A stretch of 64,000 nt of DNA, from NCBI GenBank assembly GCA_019009955.1, contig CM032233.1, positions 82,591,501 to 82,655,500 on the forward strand, in the 5' to 3' direction. A program made the position numbers and the translations under genes. Positions 1 through 11,170 of the stretch are shown one piece after another. The notes beneath the pieces were generated by a model. The model was given only the letters and a program-made list of their open reading frames with translations. It was not told where the DNA came from and searched no databases. This DNA is from Riptortus pedestris. Lineage: Eukaryota > Arthropoda > Insecta > Hemiptera > Alydidae. How positions within the stretch are numbered: position 1 is the first letter of the stretch; the number at the start of each line of letters is the position of its first letter.

Positions 1-612
1 TAGAAAAAATCTTTTTCTGTAATCGTTGAATAATGGTAACATTACTAAAATGAAATGAGTGAAGAAAGTGAAACATTTTGCAATAGAGTGAAGAAAGTGA
101 ATTGCCTTCTTAATTAGTAATAAGTATAAATTAAAAAATAATTTGAAGTTGGAAATTAAATGCTTTTAAATGTTTCTTAACATTGTAAGAATTTATTTTA
201 ACAAAATAAATTGAAATGTGAATGAATTATTGGTGGAAATAATCAATATATTTTAAAATTTAAATATAATAATAATTACCTTCCTTGTTTATAACCTGCA
301 CTTGTTTATAACCGCACTACTTCACGATCATCACTAGTTGTTTTAGAACTATGCTTATAACCTTTCACAACCATGCTTATAACCTACCAACAACATACCA
401 TAATCTTCACAACATCCTAATTTTGTTCATATTCTGGTTAGATCTGATCATGTATTACACGATTACAGAAAAAATTTAATATTACACTCGTGAAGAAAGT
501 AGAATTTACAACTCTCGTGAAATTACCACACTCGCTTCGCTCTTGTGGGTATACGTTTCACTCGAGTTGTAAAATGATCTACTTTCGTCACTTGTATAAT
601 AAATAACTATAT
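1..612 (+). mobile_element. Inverted-repeat element E, copy 1
   Basis: This block is repeated in reverse complement at about 36805-37352. Its first part (about 10-475) is bounded by TTTTTCTGTAATCG and CGATTACAGAAAAAA, a terminal inverted repeat. The last part (about 485-600) is a long imperfect hairpin whose arms contain ACTTTCGTCAC, TTACAACTC and CACACTCGC around a TTCG loop. No coding potential is seen. It looks like a TIR MITE or foldback element of unknown superfamily. The true left end may lie at or just before the window start. Confidence 0.6.
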
Positions 613-1100
613 TGAAAATTAAATATCCTACAAATGTTATTATACACGTATTTTTAGTACCATGAATATTAACCTAAGATATTTGGATTTTTTTTTAGTT
701 TTCAGCCTTCGGTAGACCCCCCACTCCTACTCTTGGCATGTTAACAATAAGCTATTATATTATGAACTATTGTTTTCTAAGCTTAAATTCGATACATAGT
801 TTTCATGAGGTATTTATTATGCGAGATGCGTACAAATTCGTTATGTGATGAGGTGATTAATATTTTACGTTCATGTCTGTAAAAAAATTAATTTGACCTA
901 TACCTCACTCGGAATTTAAGCTATTCATTAAATACCAAAGTTCATATTGGTTATTGGCTAAAATCGGGCTTTGAATAGGAGGGGGGTTTAGGGAGGGGGA
1001 TTTAAAAATTCAGAATATCTCCCTTATTATGAATCTGATCGTAAAATGTTACAATGCCAATCATGTTACTACTGACACAATTAGTAATAGGACATGATTC
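612..1100 (+). mobile_element. Family H fragment (internal part)
   Basis: Degenerate internal H sequence. It has the 'ATATTAACC..GATATTTG' block, a CCTTCGGTAGACCCCCC segment, the 'ATACC..GTTTTCA' segment, and then a second G-run followed by ATCTCCCTTATTATGAATC. The order matches the long H subfamily, in which the G-run module occurs twice. Neither terminus is present. Confidence 0.55.
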
Positions 1101-1300
1101 ACTAACTTCTTAGTACCACCGATTCAACATAAAAGTCATCAATATTTGCCCATGTGATTACACAACCCCACAAACATATAATACTTAATACACGATCGCA
1201 GACTATTGACCAACGAATGAGAAAACGAAAAGAGGACATTGAACACAAACTGGCAGACTCTCAATTGAAGAAGATAAGCTATTAAAATATAATATTATAT
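1092..1300 (+). repeat. Dispersed direct repeat R-a, copy 1
   Basis: Diverged direct copy at about 2513-2700. Shared landmarks in the same order are ACCACCGATTCAACATAAAA, ACGATCGCAG versus ACGATTGCAG, an ATTGAAC segment and CAATTGAAGA followed by TAAGCTATTA. No coding potential was recognised. Confidence 0.6.
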
Positions 1301-1451
1301 TAAATATAATAAAATATTTGCAGAACATGTTTTTAATACAATTAATAGGATGAATACTTATTACAGCTGATGAAAACAACTACACTTAAAGGATTTACGA
1401 ATAATCAATAAATCTTTATTTAAGGATAATAATTTTCTCTTTATATGCTTT

Positions 1452-1582
1452 TAGCAGATTTCTCTTATGGGAAATCAGCTATTGAGGTCGTACTCATGAC
1501 GCGATTTTCGAAAAATTTCTTCAAATGTCCATCGATCCTACCCAGGAGATGACGAAAATGAGGCGCGTTCAAAATTATATAG

Positions 1583-1637
<55 letters not shown>

Positions 1638-2340
1638 TATATGTGTGTGTGTGTGTGCGTGTGTGTGTTTCTGTTAACGCTCTAGTAACACGCTCTCCAT
1701 TACTATACGTCGGATCAAAACATTGTATTGAACCAAAGAAGGATCTTATTGAAAATTCAATGTACTATAAATATTTTTATATACATTTATTCTTTATTTT
1801 AAATATTAACCGAGATATTTGCATTTTTCAGCCTTCAGTAAATCCCCACTTATACTCATGTTACATAAACAATACTCTGTTATTTAATAACTCACATTAT
1901 TCGAAGCTTAAATACCATAAATTGTTTTCAAGAGACCTTTATTCTACGAGATAAATGCAAATATGTTATGGTGACCCATGGTGATGAGAAGGGGGGGGGG
2001 GGTTCTTAAGTTCTTGGACTACTAAAATTTGATTGATTGAGATAAAAGTTATTTTGATCCATTACGAATTACAGTACTAGATATAGTAAATAGTTTTCAA
2101 TAAAATTAATATTTTATATTCTGATATATTTAAGTAAATGTTTTTCTTTCTTATGGGAAGTTGCCACACGTTTTAGGTGCTTCCCGTCTGGAGGTTTCTT
2201 ATTATCGTTTGTATTTATTCACTTAATATTCGCGGTGGTGTTGTGTTATCATTATTTAGATTTAATATAGATAAGATTACAAATGTCTTATACCAGCACG
2301 TGGGATATCTGCTTAGTTTTCGCAGGGCCTGAGTGAGTGA
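1452..2340 (+). mobile_element. Family H element, near-complete long copy
   Basis: Starts with AGCAGATTTCTC at a T-run and has the 'CAAATGTCCATCGATCC' block, a large (AT)n tract (about 1577-1634) followed by (GT)n, and a run of G near 1990. It ends in TCTGCTTAG followed by a decayed hairpin region (CGCAGGGCCTGAGTGAGTGA). The body contains the long-subfamily segment with AGAGACCTTTATT. Confidence 0.75.
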
Positions 2341-2412
2341 ATTTTAAATTTCTGGCTAATAAACGTTAATTTCTTCTTAATGAATCCCCTGCATTTTCTA
2401 CATGATCATGGA
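2255..2412 (+). repeat. Direct repeat R-b, copy 1
   Basis: Covers the 3' end of the preceding H element plus about 70 bp of its flank (TTCTTCTTAATGAATCCCCT, then GGACCATATT). The same combination recurs at 2845-2997. Because flank is included, this is a local duplication and not two independent H insertions. Confidence 0.6.
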
Positions 2413-2512
2413 CCATATTCATACATATAAAACTTTTCAATCTAAATTCATTATCATATACATCAACAGCAAATATATACAGACTTCTACATGAGACAAT
2501 TGGCAACAGAAT

Positions 2513-2700
2513 AATAGTTCACTACATTCTTACTACCACCGATTCAACATAAAAACAAGATAACACAACTCAACAAACATTTCAACACTTAATATACGAT
2601 TGCAGGCTTTTGACTAACGAACGACAAAAACTAGAACTGGTCATTGAACGTCATAAATGCAAATTTCCAATTGAAGATCATAAGCTATTATTAAAACATA
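2513..2700 (+). repeat. Dispersed direct repeat R-a, copy 2
   Basis: Partner of 1092-1300, in the same orientation and with the same landmarks. Together with R-b it shows that 1.1-3.0 kb grew by segmental duplication. Confidence 0.6.
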
Positions 2701-2709
2701 ATAAATTTT

Positions 2710-2774
2710 GACTTATCTATTGTTAAACGTCACGAGGGAAATCTGCTTAGTTTTCGCAGCCCCTGCGTGACGGA
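2710..2774 (+). mobile_element. Family H 3'-end fragment
   Basis: Only the 3' terminus is present: GGGAAATCTGCTTAG, then CGCAGCCCCTGCGTGACGGAC at a T-run. The rest of the element is missing. Confidence 0.7.
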
Positions 2775-2844
2775 CTTTTATTATTTAACATTAATGTTGT
2801 TAATTGTTTATATATAACTTGTGCTCTAGTAATAATTTATATGA

Positions 2845-2997
2845 TATAGATACGATTACAAATGTGTTATAAGATCACGCGGGAAATCTGCTTAGTTTTC
2901 GCAGGGCCTGAGTGAGTGACTTTTAAAGTTCTGGCTAATGAAAATTAATTTCTTCTTAATGAATCCCCTGCATTTTCTAAATAATCACGGACCATAT
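2845..2997 (+). repeat. Direct repeat R-b, copy 2 (family H 3' end plus flank)
   Basis: Contains GGGAAATCTGCTTAG and the decayed hairpin, then the same flank as copy 1. An LTR begins immediately after GGACCATAT, so copy 1 (GGACCATATTCATAC) is the unoccupied version of the LTR insertion site. Confidence 0.65.
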
Positions 2998-3559
2998 TGT
3001 TGCGAAAATTAAAGGATTAGCGATATAGGAGGAGTGCGATATAGTTCAAAGAAGCCGACAGAGGGTCGAGCTCATACTAGACCCTTCAAGTCCCGACGTC
3101 GAAGGGCCCAGCCAATTCCCCTTTGATATATGCCGACGACCTATATAAAGAACCGGCCAGCCAACAGCAAGTCAGTTTTATTCTCACCTGTCTTGATGTT
3201 CACATCAGTGCTACAGTGCGACTTAGTGCAGCGCGGTAAAGTGTTTTTATGTGAAGAACAGTGTTGTGCCGTGACTGTAAGTAACAGTTTAGTGCCGTGT
3301 TTAAGACAGTGCAGTGCCGTCTTTTTTGTGAATTTCAGTGACCGTGAGTGAATTATTGGACTGTGACTCATTGAAGAACAGTGACGCTATCAGTGCATAC
3401 TGTGAGTAGCAATTAAGAACAATTAACCAAATGTATTGTGCATTGTTAAATTAATTGTGCAGTGTTAAAAACTGTGAAGCTTGTGAGTGTTTAATTTTGC
3501 AATCCAAAAGAACTCTTATTAGCAATGTTTATTACTGGTTTTGGTAATAAAACGTAACA
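2998..3559 (+). mobile_element. Solo LTR, Ty3/gypsy-like
   Basis: Begins TGTTGCGAAAATTA and ends ATAAAACGTAACA (TG...CA). It has a TATATAAAG promoter-like motif at about 3142 and an AATAAAA signal near the end. The second half matches the LTR at 40017-40528, with shared GTGAGTGAATTATTGGACTG and TTGCAATCCAAAAGAACTC segments. The 5' (U3-like) part differs between the two. The middle is a string of short CAGTG/GAACAGTG repeats. No internal retroelement sequence follows, so it is a solo LTR. The 4-bp flanks are ATAT and ATAC, an imperfect target duplication. Confidence 0.75.
3140..3150 (+). promoter_or_regulatory. LTR TATA-like box
   Basis: TATATAAAG lies about 145 bp into the LTR, ahead of the repeated CAGTG region. 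The related LTR at 40017 has TATATATAAG in the equivalent position. This is the probable U3 promoter, inferred from position. Confidence 0.45.
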
Positions 3560-3564
3560 ATACT

Positions 3565-4321
3565 ATCTATGAATCTCGGTGATTATCACTAAGCATCATT
3601 TAACAATAGGTATATGTTGCTACGAGAGATGGCAAACTCAGAATCAATGGTGGGAAATTTAACTAATGACTTTTCTTCTCTTAGTTTCTACTCACTAATG
3701 AAAACACGCATTTATGCGAGATGAAATGCAGCCGTGAATATTAGAGAGTTCACTAATGGAAACACCCGAGGATAGATATGGTAATAAAAGGCGGAAAATG
3801 TGAGTTTGTAGTCCTCCTCAATTCATCAGTCCTCTCGTTATGCAGTTTCTCTAAATCAATAATACAGTTTTTGTGTGATTAATAATTCAATCATATAATT
3901 TTAGGAGTCAGACTTATGATAATTACTAACTCTGAAGACAATGAACAACTTTAATAAAGGTTTTGGGAAATTAATGAACTATTTAATGTTTTAATTTTAT
4001 AGAAACATTCATGTATTTCTGACCTTAACTTCAAGCTGATTCAGTGGAACAGAGGAAAAACTTCCAAGAAAAATTTATCTTTATCAAACAAAAGTAATTA
4101 ATATCTCATGATATTTCAAAAAAATAAAGGAAATATAATAGAGAAATTAAAGTATTAATTCAAAGGAAGTCCGTCATAAAGGGGATAGGTAAACGAAGAA
4201 GATTTCCCACATGCTGGTACGATACATTACTGATTTCATCTCAGAATATATTCTCTTATTCTAAATTAATATCCGATGAGTAATTGAATACTGAAAAATA
4301 TAAAGTACGAATAACTTGCCT

Positions 4322-4326
<5 letters not shown>
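3565..4326. other. No gene or recognised repeat
   Basis: AT-rich sequence with stops in all frames. No similarity to other parts of the window was noticed. Confidence 0.4.
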
Positions 4327-4377
<51 letters not shown>

Positions 4378-4444
4378 TCTCTCTCTCTCTCTCTCCTCTC
4401 TCCCTCCCCCCTCTCTCCCTCCCCCCTCTCTCTCTCCCACACTC

Positions 4445-4494
<50 letters not shown>
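4327..4494. repeat. Compound microsatellite (CT)n / CTCCCCC units / (AT)n
   Basis: About 65 bp of (CT)n, then irregular CTCTCTCCCTCCCCC units, then about 45 bp of (AT)n. The open frames across it encode only Leu-Ser and Ile-Tyr runs and are not genes. The tract abuts an H fragment. Confidence 0.9.
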
Positions 4495-4499
<5 letters not shown>

Positions 4500-4566
4500 G
4501 TAAAATATTTACATATACATAACAACATTCATAGAACATTATATTTGAAATAAGATTGAAACCAAT

Positions 4567-4787
4567 AACGGAAATATTTATAAGTCTCAAAATTCCTTTC
4601 TCTAAAGTCCCCCTCCCCCGTCCGATTCCTGCCGTTAACGAATTTAACCTTTTTTTTTACATAAAATGTTTAAATGCCAAGTTTGGTAACGATTAAACAA
4701 ATCTTGAGACCGCCAGTGCATTAACAGACAAATCACGTCATGAGTACATCATCAATAGCTTATTTACCTTAGTGGAAATCTGCTAAT
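4567..4787 (-). mobile_element. Family H 5'-half fragment
   Basis: In minus orientation it carries the C-run module (CCCCCTCCCCCGTCCGATT), AACGATTAAACAAA and the H 5' end (TTAGTGGAAATCTGCTA). The 3' half and the AT tract are missing. Confidence 0.65.
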
Positions 4788-4794
4788 AAAAAAA

Positions 4795-5470
4795 CGATCA
4801 TCACATAAAATGTGTCCAATAAATTAGTAAAAATAAAAACAGAATAATAGAAAATAATGAATCAATACAAAACACCGAATTGGTTCTGGTACTACTAGAA
4901 TAAAATATTGCTGAAAAATGTGTTCATTTTGTAATACTGATAAAAGAGATTTGGAAATCAAATACCAAAAAAGAAACTGTTTTAAAAAAAAATATTGCGT
5001 AGGAAATTCAGTAAAGATAAAATTCATTTTTTTTTAAAGGTTCATGAACAGATTCGCATTACTTTATATTAAGAGTGGAAGGTTTTATAGGACGTACATA
5101 GAGAATTAATGGAAAATCGCTTCTACTGGCAAGCCCTTCTCATTCCACTTGACCCCTAACACAGAGGCCTCCTATTATCAATACCATCGCTGTAAAACAA
5201 GAGCTGGCTTAATAGGAAAGTTGTATTGTCTCTTAATTATCTCCAGTTTGCATTAATAAGTGGACTGTACCTAATTATTTCTGATTTAATTTATTTCGCA
5301 ATTTCTAAAAGGAAAACCAAATAAATTGAGAAATAATAAGTTTCTAGAAATAATTTATTTATGTTGCTCATTGGTCGCATTTTTTCTTCAAATTAAGTAT
5401 AAAAAATTTAATAATACATTACATAAAGGAGCAAGGGCTGCTTAAAATCTTTGATAAGTACTATGAAACT
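4795..5470. other. No gene or recognised repeat
   Basis: AT-rich and single-copy as far as this window shows, with only short low-complexity open frames. Confidence 0.35.
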
Positions 5471-5921
5471 CTGTCACGCAGGGGCTGCGTAAACAAAGCA
5501 GATTACCCAAGTGCTGGTATAACACACATGTGATCTCATTTTACCATATACCCGTATTCAGTAATTGTATGTAAAGAACTGATGCAGTGTAAGGCCGAAA
5601 ACTAAAAAAAATAAGATTGCGATAAGATTTGTTCTGTACACATTTTCGATCCGACGTATAATAGCGGTGATATCTTGAATTTTCGAAATTCCCTCTCTAA
5701 CCCCCCCCCCTCCACCACTCCTCGTCCGATTTTGGCCGTTATTGAACTTGATCTTAATTTTTATGTAAAACGTTTAAATATAGAGTTTGGTAACGATCAA
5801 TCAAAAATTTCGAACGCGCTCATCTGCTGGGTAAGATTAATGGACATTTGAAGAAATGTTTCGAAAATCCCATCGTGAGTACAACCTCAATAGCTGATTT
5901 CCCCTAAGGGAAATCTGGTAA
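5471..5921 (-). mobile_element. Family H element, short copy without AT tract
   Basis: Both ends are present in minus orientation: CACGCAGGGGCTGCGT hairpin and AGCAGATTACCC, then the C-run with CCGACGTATAATA, then CCTAAGGGAAATCTGG. The central AT tract and its flanks are deleted. Confidence 0.75.
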
Positions 5922-5934
5922 AAGGTATTTGAGA

Positions 5935-6719
5935 GGAATCCAATTGTATGTAGAACTAATCTACATCGAACTAACGGAGAGTTTAAACCAATAAAAATAA
6001 AGAAACGGTTTTCAAAAAAAAAAAAAAAATAAAAAGCCTTTTATAAAGAGATAAAACTAATATAAACAAAGTGTTAAATTGAGTAAAACTTTGACAAATA
6101 TAAATATTTTTCTTCATGTTTATTTAATGTACTACCCACTAGTCACTAATTTTACAATAACATGAGAAGCAGATGTAATTTCCAGAATAATTAAACCGCC
6201 ACCTTTTACGCGTTAAAGGAAGAGTGCTTACATTATGAGAGAAAATACAGTTTATTATTGTTAATTTAAATACATTAAAATGTTTCTTGATGGCGGAAAT
6301 GTAAACAGCAAAAGGAAGGAAAAACACCAAAAATAACAAAAAGAGAATAAGTAATTGTTGAATTTTCGGAGGGTTTTAGCATTCGTTAGTGAAAATTTGC
6401 TAGGCACTTGCAAAAGATCAGTAAGTTTATATTAAATATGATCCTGCGATATCCAATGAAATAACAAATTTTGAAAAACAAAAAAATAGGTAACATAACA
6501 TAGACCTTTGGAAAATAAAGAATAGATTAAGACATTTATAAAATTATATGTTTAAAATGCAACATAATTATTCGAAAGATAAAAAAATTTATTAACCAAT
6601 AATGATATACAAAGTAGCTATAAAACCATTGAAAAAAATTGTATAAATATTGACCACAAGCCTCATCAAACTACCACAATATCTATAATAATAACCTTGT
6701 CGAAACCATATATAAAAAT

Positions 6720-6720
<1 letters not shown>
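5935..6720. other. No gene or recognised repeat
   Basis: AT-rich with scattered A runs. The short open frames have no recognisable features. Confidence 0.35.
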
Positions 6721-6722
<2 letters not shown>

Positions 6723-6800
<78 letters not shown>

Positions 6801-6882
6801 GCACACGCGCACACGCGCACACGCGCACACGCGCACACGCACACACGCACACACGCACACACGCACACACACGCACACACAG
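6723..6882. repeat. Compound microsatellite (CA)n-(CACG)n-(CACACG)n
   Basis: Ordered blocks: (CA)n, then (CGCA)n, then CGCACA and ACACACG units. The long open frames on both strands encode only Cys/Val/Arg/Ala or His/Thr/Arg runs and reflect the repeat. Confidence 0.9.
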
Positions 6883-7066
6883 TTGGGAATAATGAAACTT
6901 TGACTACAACTTCTTTGGTTTGACTGTAGCCACAACTACTAATAACATTTAAACAACACAAGTTTAAACAAACAAGTTAATAGTTAACAGCGGGCAACTA
7001 CATTTTTGTAATTAGTAGTCAGTAGGTAAATTTTTTTAACTACCAACTACGAGTTAAAACAAGAAC

Positions 7067-7165
7067 GTCCGTCACGCAGTGGCTGCGTTAACTAAGCAGT
7101 TTTCTCGCTTGCGTCACGTTTTTGCATTTATCTCAAAACGTAAAAGTTCAATGAGAACAATATCT
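7067..7165 (-). mobile_element. Family H end fragment, variant subfamily
   Basis: Carries GTCCGTCACGCAGTGGCTGCGT and AACTAAGCAG, followed by a body (GCATTTATCTCAAAACGT, AATGAGAACAATA) that differs from most H copies but matches 9068-9175. Confidence 0.55.
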
Positions 7166-7404
7166 AGGCTAGGCTTCGACATGTTAGTGACGGGGGCTTG
7201 TCATCTCTACAGGGACAGAGGTTCAGTCGTCCGGCGGTCGTGGACCAGACTACACAGCTTTAATCAGGTACCTCCTACATCTCCTCTCTATTATTAGAGA
7301 GTATGGGGTGTTTCATTTTTTATTTTTTAGATGTCTTTTACAGTTCCTCTGATGTGCTTTTCAGAGTTTCCCACCCACGGTGATATGTTTTCCTATCTGT
7401 AATT

Positions 7405-7728
7405 TGTGTTGATTTTTAGTTTTTTAAAACTAAACGTAGCAATAAGAAACGAAATATCGCTATTTTTAATTTCAGGCCTCCATTATAACCCTCACTCCTG
7501 TTCGTCTCAGAGAATATTAACATAGCCTAAGTTAGGTTAGTAGTAATATACATACCAAGTTTCCGAAAATTCGGTTCAGCCGTTTATGCGTGAAAAGGTA
7601 ACAAATAAACAAACATACCAAAAAACAGACACCAAAGAAACAAAATACAGTTATGGGGTCTATGACATGTGAAACGAAAAGTTATCGTGAAATTTCGCGA
7701 AAAAAATCAATGTACAGACAGATGTTAC

Positions 7729-7736
<8 letters not shown>
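7405..7736 (+). mobile_element. Family X 3'-end fragment
   Basis: Matches the 3' part of the X elements at 14816 and 16484: the block AAACGAAATATCGCTATTTT, then AGGCCTCC..TATAACCC, AAATTCGGTTCAGCCGTTTA, an AAC-rich tail, and the terminal ~110 bp ending ACAATTTTATATATAT. The 5' part is missing. Confidence 0.7.
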
Positions 7737-7786
<50 letters not shown>

Positions 7787-8120
7787 GTTTGTCCCTCCTC
7801 TCTCTAGTGTCTAAAGTTTTTGTGGTATTATATCCAAACATTAAATATGAAAAGCTTTTTACTAAATGAAGCAGAAAGATTGAGTCTTTTAATGGCCTTA
7901 AACAGAAAACTGGGATCAGCTCCAACGAGAAGGAGGATTACGTTGGAGGAAAAACACAAAGTTCAAAGTATCAAGCTTAATACTCGCCTCACAGAAAAAT
8001 GTATAATCGGCTGCTAATTAATACTAAAGCAACATTGATTTATACTATTTTTAGTGCGAAAGACTGCTAATGACTTGTGGTTGTTATATCAGCTACTACT
8101 TTCCTAAAGGAGAAACGTAC

Positions 8121-8884
8121 TTAACCCTCCAGAACTCGCGTCAAAATGTGTGACCTGAGAACTCGCGCGTGAGAATTTTTCTCACACCACCTATTTCCCT
8201 AAAAAAAATGGTAAATAAAATATTTAAAAAAAATTATATTTATTATAAACATCAAATACTAATATAAAATAATAATATTATTCAAAATTTATCGTTCATG
8301 TATTCTGTTTTGAAGAAACATTATGTCAGGCAATTTAAAAACCTACCTAACTAATTAAAGTATTGTTATTCACAAGAATGGCATATAACAAAGGAATGTT
8401 CATTACAAACTGTTTTCTACATGTTCGAGAACTCTTTTTTGACTTTTTGTTTTTTTTCCTCGGACAATAGATACAACTTCTTCACACCAGCAATCCTCTT
8501 CATTTTGTTTTTTTTTTCTAATAGGAGCATGGTGGTCCAAGTTGTGAACGGTTGATCAGGTGAGGTTTGATAAGTTCCAGAGCCAAAAAACAGTTTTCGG
8601 TAAATCACCAAAGCAGTCGCTTCATGAGAAAAACTCTCGTATTAAAGAAGAAAAAAAACTTCCACCAGAACTCGCTTGATGAGAAAAACACTCACAATAA
8701 ACCAAAAAAAACGTTGCGCCAGAACTCGCACTGTGAGAAAAACACTCACACTTAACTTACTCCGGCTGATTAATTTTGTCCTGACGACAGTCAGCTGATG
8801 ATAATGATTGAGAGTCAAACAGAGTGGTAAGAGAAGGTTTACAAGGTGTAGCTAGAGAGAGTAGAACTATCACTAAAGACGTAT

Positions 8885-8942
<58 letters not shown>

Positions 8943-8997
8943 CTTTTTTCTTCGGGGTGTGAGTATTTTGCTCACGGCGCGAGTTCTGGAGGGTTAA
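8121..8997 (-). mobile_element. piggyBac-like TTAA element, copy 1 (non-autonomous)
   Basis: Element 8125-8993 is flanked by TTAA on both sides. It has a 16-bp perfect terminal inverted repeat, CCCTCCAGAACTCGCG. The motif AGAACTCGC next to a GTGAG..CTCAC hairpin recurs several times inside. An (AT)n tract lies at about 8889-8940. Near 8380-8460 on the minus strand it has a decayed counterpart of the cysteine-rich C-terminal coding stretch seen better in the inverted copy at 58978-59845. TTAA duplication and CCC-start TIRs are the piggyBac hallmark. Confidence 0.8.
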
Positions 8998-9238
8998 CAT
9001 TGATGCTATGAACGTTCTCAAAAATGTTCTCATAGTTTATTATAGCTCTAAGTCTAACAATAACTAAGTCCGTCACGGGGGCAGCAGGGGCTGCGTTAAT
9101 TAAGCATATTCCCCGCGTGCGTCACTTATTTACATTTATTTCAAAACGTCAACTTTCAATGAGAACAATAGTACATTAATAGCATATTTAGGTTTCAAAT
9201 AAAGTGCTTCACTCATAGCATAATATTCATAATTACTA

Positions 9239-10196
9239 TTGGGTTGTAACATATGAAATGACCGTTTGTAGAATCAGAAAAAAAAATGAAAAATTGAGAT
9301 CGAATCTGAAATATTATTCATTCAAAGTATTTACCATGATTTTCAATACACTTCTGCCAACGACTTACCAAGTTTTCTATCCCACTTTTGAAAAAGTTTG
9401 TGTCACGTGTTGAAAGAAATTCAGAAAATGCATTTTTAATGTCTAAATCATCTGTAAAAAATTTTCCTCGCAAAAAGTTGTCCAAACTCCGAAAAAAGTG
9501 GTAGTCTGTAGGAGGATAGATCAGGGGAATCTAACCATTGACCTGATCGGCGTCGATTGTCATACATGATCCACTTTTCGTCACATGTTATTACGCGACC
9601 GAGGAATGGTTCGTTTCTTTGACGAGCAAGCAAAGAAACACACGTCTCTTGTCGTTTTAACTGCTGGCGTTCGTTGAGCTCGTGCGGGACCCAGGAATCG
9701 AGCTTTTTCACCTTTCCAATCGTTTTTAAATGCCTGGAGACCGTCATATGAATTGTGTCTAGCTCTGACGTCTTCTTCAACAGCTTTTTTAAGATCTTCG
9801 TCCTCCACTGATGAGTGAGGTCGTCCACGGGGCTGATTTTCTAAAGTCGTATCTCCTGAAGAAAATTTTGAAAACCAACGACGAATAGTTCTTTCATTAG
9901 CACTTCCTTCGCCAAACGCATGATTAATATTCCTTGCTGACTGGGCCGCGGAATGACCAAGTTTATACTCGTAAAAGAAAATTATCCGGAAATCGCGTGT
10001 TTCCATGTTCCCGATTGATATTAAACTAAAATATGTAAGCCTACTTGGGAAAAAAACAAACATAGCTTGCGACTAGAGGATTAACAAATGTTTATAATAT
10101 ATGGTAAATATTTTGCTTGGGATCAACACACAACGTTTTAATCCTTTATAAAGATTAGGGTTTAAAAAATCGGACACTTCATGTGTTACAACCCAA
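9239..10196 (-). mobile_element. mariner element, internally deleted
   Basis: It is flanked by TA on both sides (9237-9238 and 10197-10198). The 22-bp terminal inverted repeats start TTGGGTTGTAACA and differ at two positions. At about 958 bp it is shorter than the ~1.3 kb usual for mariner. It encodes a broken transposase on the minus strand and is inserted in a family H copy, so it is the younger of the two. Confidence 0.9.
9318..10006 (-). pseudogene. mariner transposase pseudogene (DD34D family)
   Basis: The chosen start is the Met of METRDFRI at 10006; an upstream in-frame Met at 10063 adds 19 residues atypical of the family. The N-terminal paired-like HTH region is intact (GHSAAQSARNINHAFG, ERTIRRWFSKF, ENQPRGRP). 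Around 9750 the reading shifts frame and continues with TVSRHLKTIGKVKKLDSWVP and ITCDEKWIMYDN, which holds the first catalytic Asp. The segment with the second Asp (usually HDNARPH) is deleted. The C-terminus resumes with TDYHFFRSLDNFL, holding the last Asp, and runs to ENHGKYFE and stop at 9318. Frameshift and missing catalytic Asp mean it cannot be an active transposase. Confidence 0.88.
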
Positions 10197-10379
10197 TAGA
10201 TTAAGCTACACTTTTTCCATCCGACGTATAATAAGATGTTTATATAGAATTTTATATATATATAATTTTGAACGGAACTAATTTTCGTCATTTCGGGAGG
10301 ATAGATAGACGTTTGAGGAAATGTTTCGAAAATCTCGTCACCCTCAATAGTTGATATCTCTTAAGGTAAATCTGCTAAA

Positions 10380-11170
10380 AGGTTGAGTACCTAGGTAGAT
10401 ATGTGCAGATACGCCTGTGAGTTGTAACGATTCTTGACGATCTCATATACTATGTACATAGTTGGGAAAAAAAATGACCATGCTGTTGTTCACTCGAATT
10501 CCAACAACGCGACCAGGAAAATTTGGACGGATGACTACAGAGTAGTTCAACAGTAGCTGAGGGCAGGAAATTTTACTTCTAGTTCGGGCCAGTACTGAAT
10601 AGTTAGGAAGCTGGCAGGAGCGAAGGCCTGCTCATCATGCCCAAATTAAAACACACACACAAGGAGTGGTTAATCATAAACTGGGGGAGTGTTATAATTT
10701 GGCTTTCTGCCTTCTTATCATAATTTATACACACTTTCAAAGCAAAACTACAATCGCACATACATTTGCACGCACGCACATTCCACACTCAAAGTTAAAG
10801 AAAGGCGGTTACAATAAAGTGTTGAAATAAAAGTGTGTTTCTGTGAAAGCATGAAGACTGGATTACTTTAAGCTCTAAGGAATTCCTCAATCATCAACTC
10901 CTGTGAATGTTTTTTCTGAACAATCATTATCCTGTTTTGCCAGTGAAACATGGAATAAGCTATTGGATGATTGTTGACGAATTCATGGAGTGACATAAAT
11001 ATCGTTTCACTCTTAGCACCCAGGCTAGCATTTCAATAAGCTAAGTAACTATTCAGACCTACATAGGCGATGAGTTTTATCATTTTCCTCTACTTGTTAA
11101 TAATGGATATTGGATTTTCTATTTTTTCTTGAATTAAAAGAAACATAATAAGAGCAACGGCTAGATTTTT
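10380..11170. other. No gene or recognised repeat
   Basis: Less AT-rich than average, with an ACACACAC patch near 10650. The open frames are short and unlike known proteins. Confidence 0.35.

Larger units (their letters stand above)
9068..10376 (-). mobile_element. Family H element, interrupted by mariner
   Basis: The left piece (9068-9238) has GTCCGTCACG, a hairpin area with a small GGGGGCAGC insertion, and the variant body. The right piece (10197-10376) has CCGACGTATAATA, TTTTGAACGG and CTTAAGGTAAATCTGCTA. The mariner at 9239-10196 separates them at a TA site. Confidence 0.65.

Noticed and set aside
3130..3371. 73- and 76-codon frames on opposite strands
   Set aside because: They lie within the solo LTR and arise from its CAGTG-rich repeats.
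4284..4553. Open frame rich in Ser-Leu followed by Ile-Tyr
   Set aside because: It is a translation of (CT)n and (AT)n microsatellites.
6666..6961. Long Cys-Val / His-Thr frames on both strands
   Set aside because: They follow directly from the CA/CACG microsatellite and appear in several frames at once.
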